Shown here: in pieces, positions 26,545 through 29,231 of the stretch
How the letters are laid out: every line of letters starts with the position of its first letter
How positions within the stretch are numbered: the first letter of the stretch is position 1
Assembly (NCBI GenBank): GCA_011947345.1
Contig: JAAVTG010000202.1
Location: 1 to 29,231, forward strand
Length of the DNA stretch: 29,231 nt
Reading direction: 5' to 3'
Origin: Phytophthora quininea
Taxonomy: Eukaryota > Oomycota > Peronosporomycetes > Peronosporales > Peronosporaceae
Program-made: the position numbers and the translations under genes
The notes under the pieces: generated by a model
Told to the model about the DNA's origin: nothing
The model's input: the letters and a program-made list of their open reading frames with translations, nothing else
Databases searched by the model: none

Positions 26545-27526
26545 TTACTCCTGCTCTCGCTCGAGCGGGTTCTCCTTAAAGTTGCCGAGCCACCACTGTC
26601 CTTTTTTGGGCAGCAGTAGTTGGTCAATGCTGCCGGACCGACCTGGGCGCGGCACATGGGGCAGTGGTACTGGAACATGAGCCACTCGAAGATGCACTCA
26701 CGGTGGAAGGCGTGTTTGCAGGGCAGCGTCACCAGGCCGTGCGGACCCTCGGTGTTGCCGGCCTCAATGTCCTCCAGACAGACCATGCACTGCTGGGTCT
26801 CGACCGTGGGGACAGCGGCTTTCTCCTCGGCTTCCAGCTCCATCTGCGCGAGGTTGGGCGTCGTGGCTGACTTCTTCATGGAGCTCATCTTGCTCATGCC
26901 GAGGCTGCGCTGCCCCAGTGAAGAGAGACCGGTGTGACTGGCAGACTTCTTCATGCCGCCCTGGTGGTTGTCCACGTAGACCTGGAGCAGCGACCGCTTG
27001 TCGGCGTCGTCCTCGATGCCGAGGAACTCGAAGAGAGCGGGCGGCAGTTGCTGCCGGGCGTGGAAGCACTTCATGGTGCTGCCCGGCAGGAGCACCGAGC
27101 GCAGCAGGTGGATCAGCACGTTCTTGAACTTGGTTTTGCGGTCCTCAACCGTGAAGGACCAGGTGGACACGAGGCTGGGCGTCTTCTTGGGGAAGGAGGC
27201 CTCAATGAGATCGCGAAGCGACTGGCAGGAGCCGCTGCACTTCTCGTCGTGGCAGGTCCAGACCTCCTCGACCTGGTTGCGGAAGGCCAGGAACTCCGAG
27301 TAGCGGTAGGACGCGTGCCACCGGTTCTGGGTGGACACGCTGGAGGTGGTGATATTGTAGACGGCGTAGCCTTCGTCCTTCTTGGTGGCGGTCACGTCCA
27401 GGTGCAGTGGCAGCTCGCTGCCGGCGCACTGGCGCAGCATCTTCATGGTGTATGTCTTGGAGTTGGGACGCTCTGGGGCGCGACGCACCGGCTTTTGTGC
27501 GGCTCCGGTACGAAGAAAGAGTTCAT
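26545..27526 (-). CDS. PX-like/RING-H2 protein, array copy D (frame broken at both ends)
   Basis: By analogy with copy C the start is ATG 27526 (MNSFFVPEPH). One base is missing in the T4/A4 run at 27493-27496, after which the main frame runs KPVRRAPERPNSKTYTMKML. PX-like motifs are WHASYRYSEFLAFRNQVEEV, CHDEKCSGSC, FPKKTPSLVS and EDRKTKFKNVLIHLLRSVLL. The linker holds two KKSA motifs (KKSASHTGLSSLGQR and MKKSATTPNLAQM). RING-H2 is CMVCLEDI...LPCKHAFHRECIFEW...CPMC. At 26602-26610 a run (T6 G3 on the plus strand) is one base short; restored, the tail reads GQWWLGNFKENPLEREQE to TAA at 26545-26547. Read as given, the frame would start upstream at 27635 and end in a wrong tail at 26526. Fully consistent with the other copies once corrected. 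Confidence 0.78.
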
Positions 27527-27564
27527 CGTTGGCAGTGGAGTTGTGGATCTGCGCAGTAGATGGC

Positions 27565-27578
27565 AAATTGCGGAATGA
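27565..27578 (-). promoter_or_regulatory. oomycete initiator plus flanking element upstream of copy D
   Basis: The minus strand reads TCATTCCGCAATTT, a perfect consensus match, 39-52 nt before the corrected start codon at 27526. It argues for that start over the longer open frame, whose first codon at 27635 lies upstream of this presumed transcription start. Confidence 0.65.
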
Positions 27579-27767
27579 CACCTCAGCCCCGCGCCAAACC
27601 AACGCAGAGACCAAAACTTTTTGGTGACACTCCAACGCCTCGTCTCTCGCAGATTCGTCCGCCGACTGTCACATGCGACCCAAGCACCAATGTCCGCCGA
27701 CACATTCCAGAACCCGAGGTCGAACAGCGTATATGAAACACAAGTATAGTCTCCAATGGGTTCATCA

Positions 27768-27877
27768 TGACGCGTAGCGCGTCAAACCAATCAGTGAGAG
27801 CCATATTCCTATATGCCAATCATTGGACTTTGTGTCCGTGTGACGCGATGTGATTAGACAATGAGGACGCGTCACAC
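27768..27877. promoter_or_regulatory. cluster of TGACGCG inverted repeats with CCAAT boxes
   Basis: Four TGACGCG half-sites occur within 110 bp as two inverted pairs. TGACGCG/CGCGTCA lies at 27768-27774 and 27778-27784 (3-nt spacer). GTGTGACGCG/CGCGTCACAC lies at 27838-27847 and 27868-27877 (perfect 10-bp arms, 20-nt spacer). Between them are CCAAT-type motifs, including the near-palindrome CCAATCATTGG. TGACG cores are typical of bZIP (CREB/ATF-like) binding. The cluster lies about 240-350 bp upstream of copy D. Confidence 0.45.
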
Positions 27878-28941
27878 CGGCGACGTGGCCGATCCCCGGC
27901 CGGTTTTGGCGATCGTCTCGCTCGGACCAATATCGTTACTCTTTCAACTAGAGTCTCGTTGCTGTGGCATTTGTTGGTTAGAGCTGCGGTCATCACTCGC
28001 TAACAAGCAAACTGAACCAGCCCAGCCTCCATCGCCCGTGTTTGGCTTGTGTGTGTCGCGACTCGCGACTGTGCTGCGCATTCACGCGAGTCGGTTTCTC
28101 CGGTGTGGCGATCCGGTGCATCTTAGCCACCGTGCGGGGTCGAATACTCCCGACATGCCAAGCCCATGCACACACGAGTCGTGGCGCACACTCTTGGATT
28201 TTCTGTGTCGTCACCGGATGGGGCAGCGAATCTCGACGAGTCTGTCGTAAGAAATGTCGGTCTTCCTGGCACACGAAAGTGCCATGACAGGCACTAGTTC
28301 AAACGGCATCAGCACGAATCGTACCTGGCGACACTATTGGTAAGCTATCGCAGCTCCAGCCCCTGACACGTGGACGTGGAAACTGCTGGAAAAGGTGCCC
28401 CTTTTCGGAGCTGCTGCGATCGACGTCATCTTCAGTTTTGCATAACCGGGCGGGATAGCCAAAAACTGAAGTTGTAGACGAGGCAACAAGATCGCCAAAA
28501 CGGTCATGGTAAAACTCGTTGGTGCTCGCCCAGCAAGGCGTGCGTGCGTGCTACAGTATCTAAGTTGTGCTGCAGCTCCTGGCGTGGTGGATACCACAAG
28601 CACTCAACACCTGGGCTGTCTGCAGATGCGGTCGCTGCAGACCAGGCTCGTTCTCGATAAAGACCTTCACCCTCCAACGCGCTTGCACAGAAATCGGAGT
28701 CCACCCGTTCGTAGCTGCTTGCTCATGGGTTCGCCGTGCGTGAGATCTCTTGGTCAGGACAGCCCACAGATCAGTCTATGGCGATCGCTTTCGTGTGTCC
28801 AACCAATGATCCCGAGCTGATTTTCCGGCAGTATTGGGCAAGCTACCGTATTACACTACACACTGTAGGAAAATCAACGCTGCATTATGAAAAAGTAAAT
28901 AGGTTTCAAACGTTGTTCCAGTAGAATCCATACGAACCGCC
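27878..28941. other. long spacer between array copies D and E
   Basis: About 1.06 kb. Several short open frames on both strands (for example plus 28506-28820) lack motifs or plausible starts. I see no RNA gene, repeat or duplicated array fragment here. It probably contains upstream regulatory sequence for copy D and the 3' flank of copy E. Confidence 0.35.
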
Positions 28942-29231
28942 TTACGCGGAATTGCCGGCCGTGGCGTTCAGCGGATTTTCCTTAAATCGCCGAGCCACCA
29001 CTGCACCTGGTTCTTCGGACGACAGTAATTGGTCATGGCGTCGGGGCCAACCTGTGCTCGGCACACGGGACACTGGTAGTTGAACAGCAGCCACTCGAAA
29101 ACACACTCGCGGTGGAAGGCGTGCTTGCATTGAAGCACAACGGGGAGCTGTCGGTGACACCCCGCTCTTGAGAGGTGCCCAACGAAACATCTTCGAGGCA
29201 GATCATGCACTGCTCAGTGTCTCCAGAGGAC
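28942..29231 (-). CDS. PX-like/RING-H2 protein, array copy E (C-terminal part only, cut by window end)
   Basis: Only the RING-H2 and tail are inside the window: CMICLEDVSLG, then LQCKHAFHRECVFEWLLFNY with CPVC, then QVGPDAMTNYCRPKNQVQWW. Two frame breaks are each repaired by one base. The G4/C4 run at 29142-29145 joins the first Cys pair to the rest of the RING, and the A3/T3 run at 28984-28986 gives GDFKENPLNATAGNSA and TAA at 28942-28944. The rest of the gene must lie to the right. It shows that the array continues beyond the window. Confidence 0.75.

Noticed and set aside
26934..27578. 214-codon plus-strand frame
   Set aside because: Antisense shadow of RING copy D; the same kind of shadow appears opposite copy C (24992-25426).
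1..29231. CRISPR array, tRNA or rRNA genes
   Set aside because: No regularly spaced repeats, cloverleaf consensus boxes or rRNA-like blocks were seen by eye; CRISPR would also not be expected in a eukaryote.

Overview
This window looks like nuclear DNA of an oomycete, most likely Phytophthora or a close relative. The sequence-based reasons are: closely packed genes on both strands; short GT-AG introns of 57-81 nt; copies of the oomycete initiator plus flanking element (YTCANTYY followed by CAWTTT) just upstream of several start codons; and oomycete-style content (secreted proteins, atypical membrane kinases, a non-LTR retrotransposon). No species can be assigned from the sequence alone.

Left block (1-10.7 kb). 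The edge carries the start of a secreted protein (minus strand). A helical protein of unknown function follows, running directly into an F-box/C2H2 zinc-finger protein. Next come an SLC35-type membrane transporter, a four-exon homologue of the proteasome regulator PAAF1 (minus), a PDZ/coiled-coil protein that leaves its 90-bp divergent promoter in the opposite direction and has a stop-interrupted downstream stretch, and a homologue of the CUL4-DDB1 adaptor WDTC1/DCAF9 (minus).

Middle block (10.7-21.5 kb). A short secreted peptide with a good initiator precedes a degenerate coding-like stretch. Two paralogous membrane-anchored atypical protein kinases (HAD catalytic loop, DFN instead of DFG) follow in tandem. 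They are separated by a full-length 6.56-kb LINE on the minus strand, flanked by a perfect 15-bp target site duplication. The LINE has ORF1, then an ORF2 with APE endonuclease, reverse transcriptase and a C-terminal zinc-finger region. The element supplies the present stop codon of the first kinase.

Right block (21.5-29.2 kb). Five tandem minus-strand copies (the fifth cut by the window end) encode one protein type: a PX-like domain with a cysteine cluster inserted, a linker, a RING-H2 finger and a conserved QWWLG tail. This array is the best candidate for a poorly described system. With the F-box, DCAF and PAAF1 genes it makes the window rich in ubiquitin-proteasome functions.

Caution: almost every multi-domain gene here is broken at one or more sites, and nearly all breaks are repaired by restoring one base to a short homopolymer run. 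This pattern across unrelated genes and the LINE suggests systematic base-dropping in the sequence rather than many pseudogenes. CDS entries therefore give the span of the inferred gene and state where the frame breaks.
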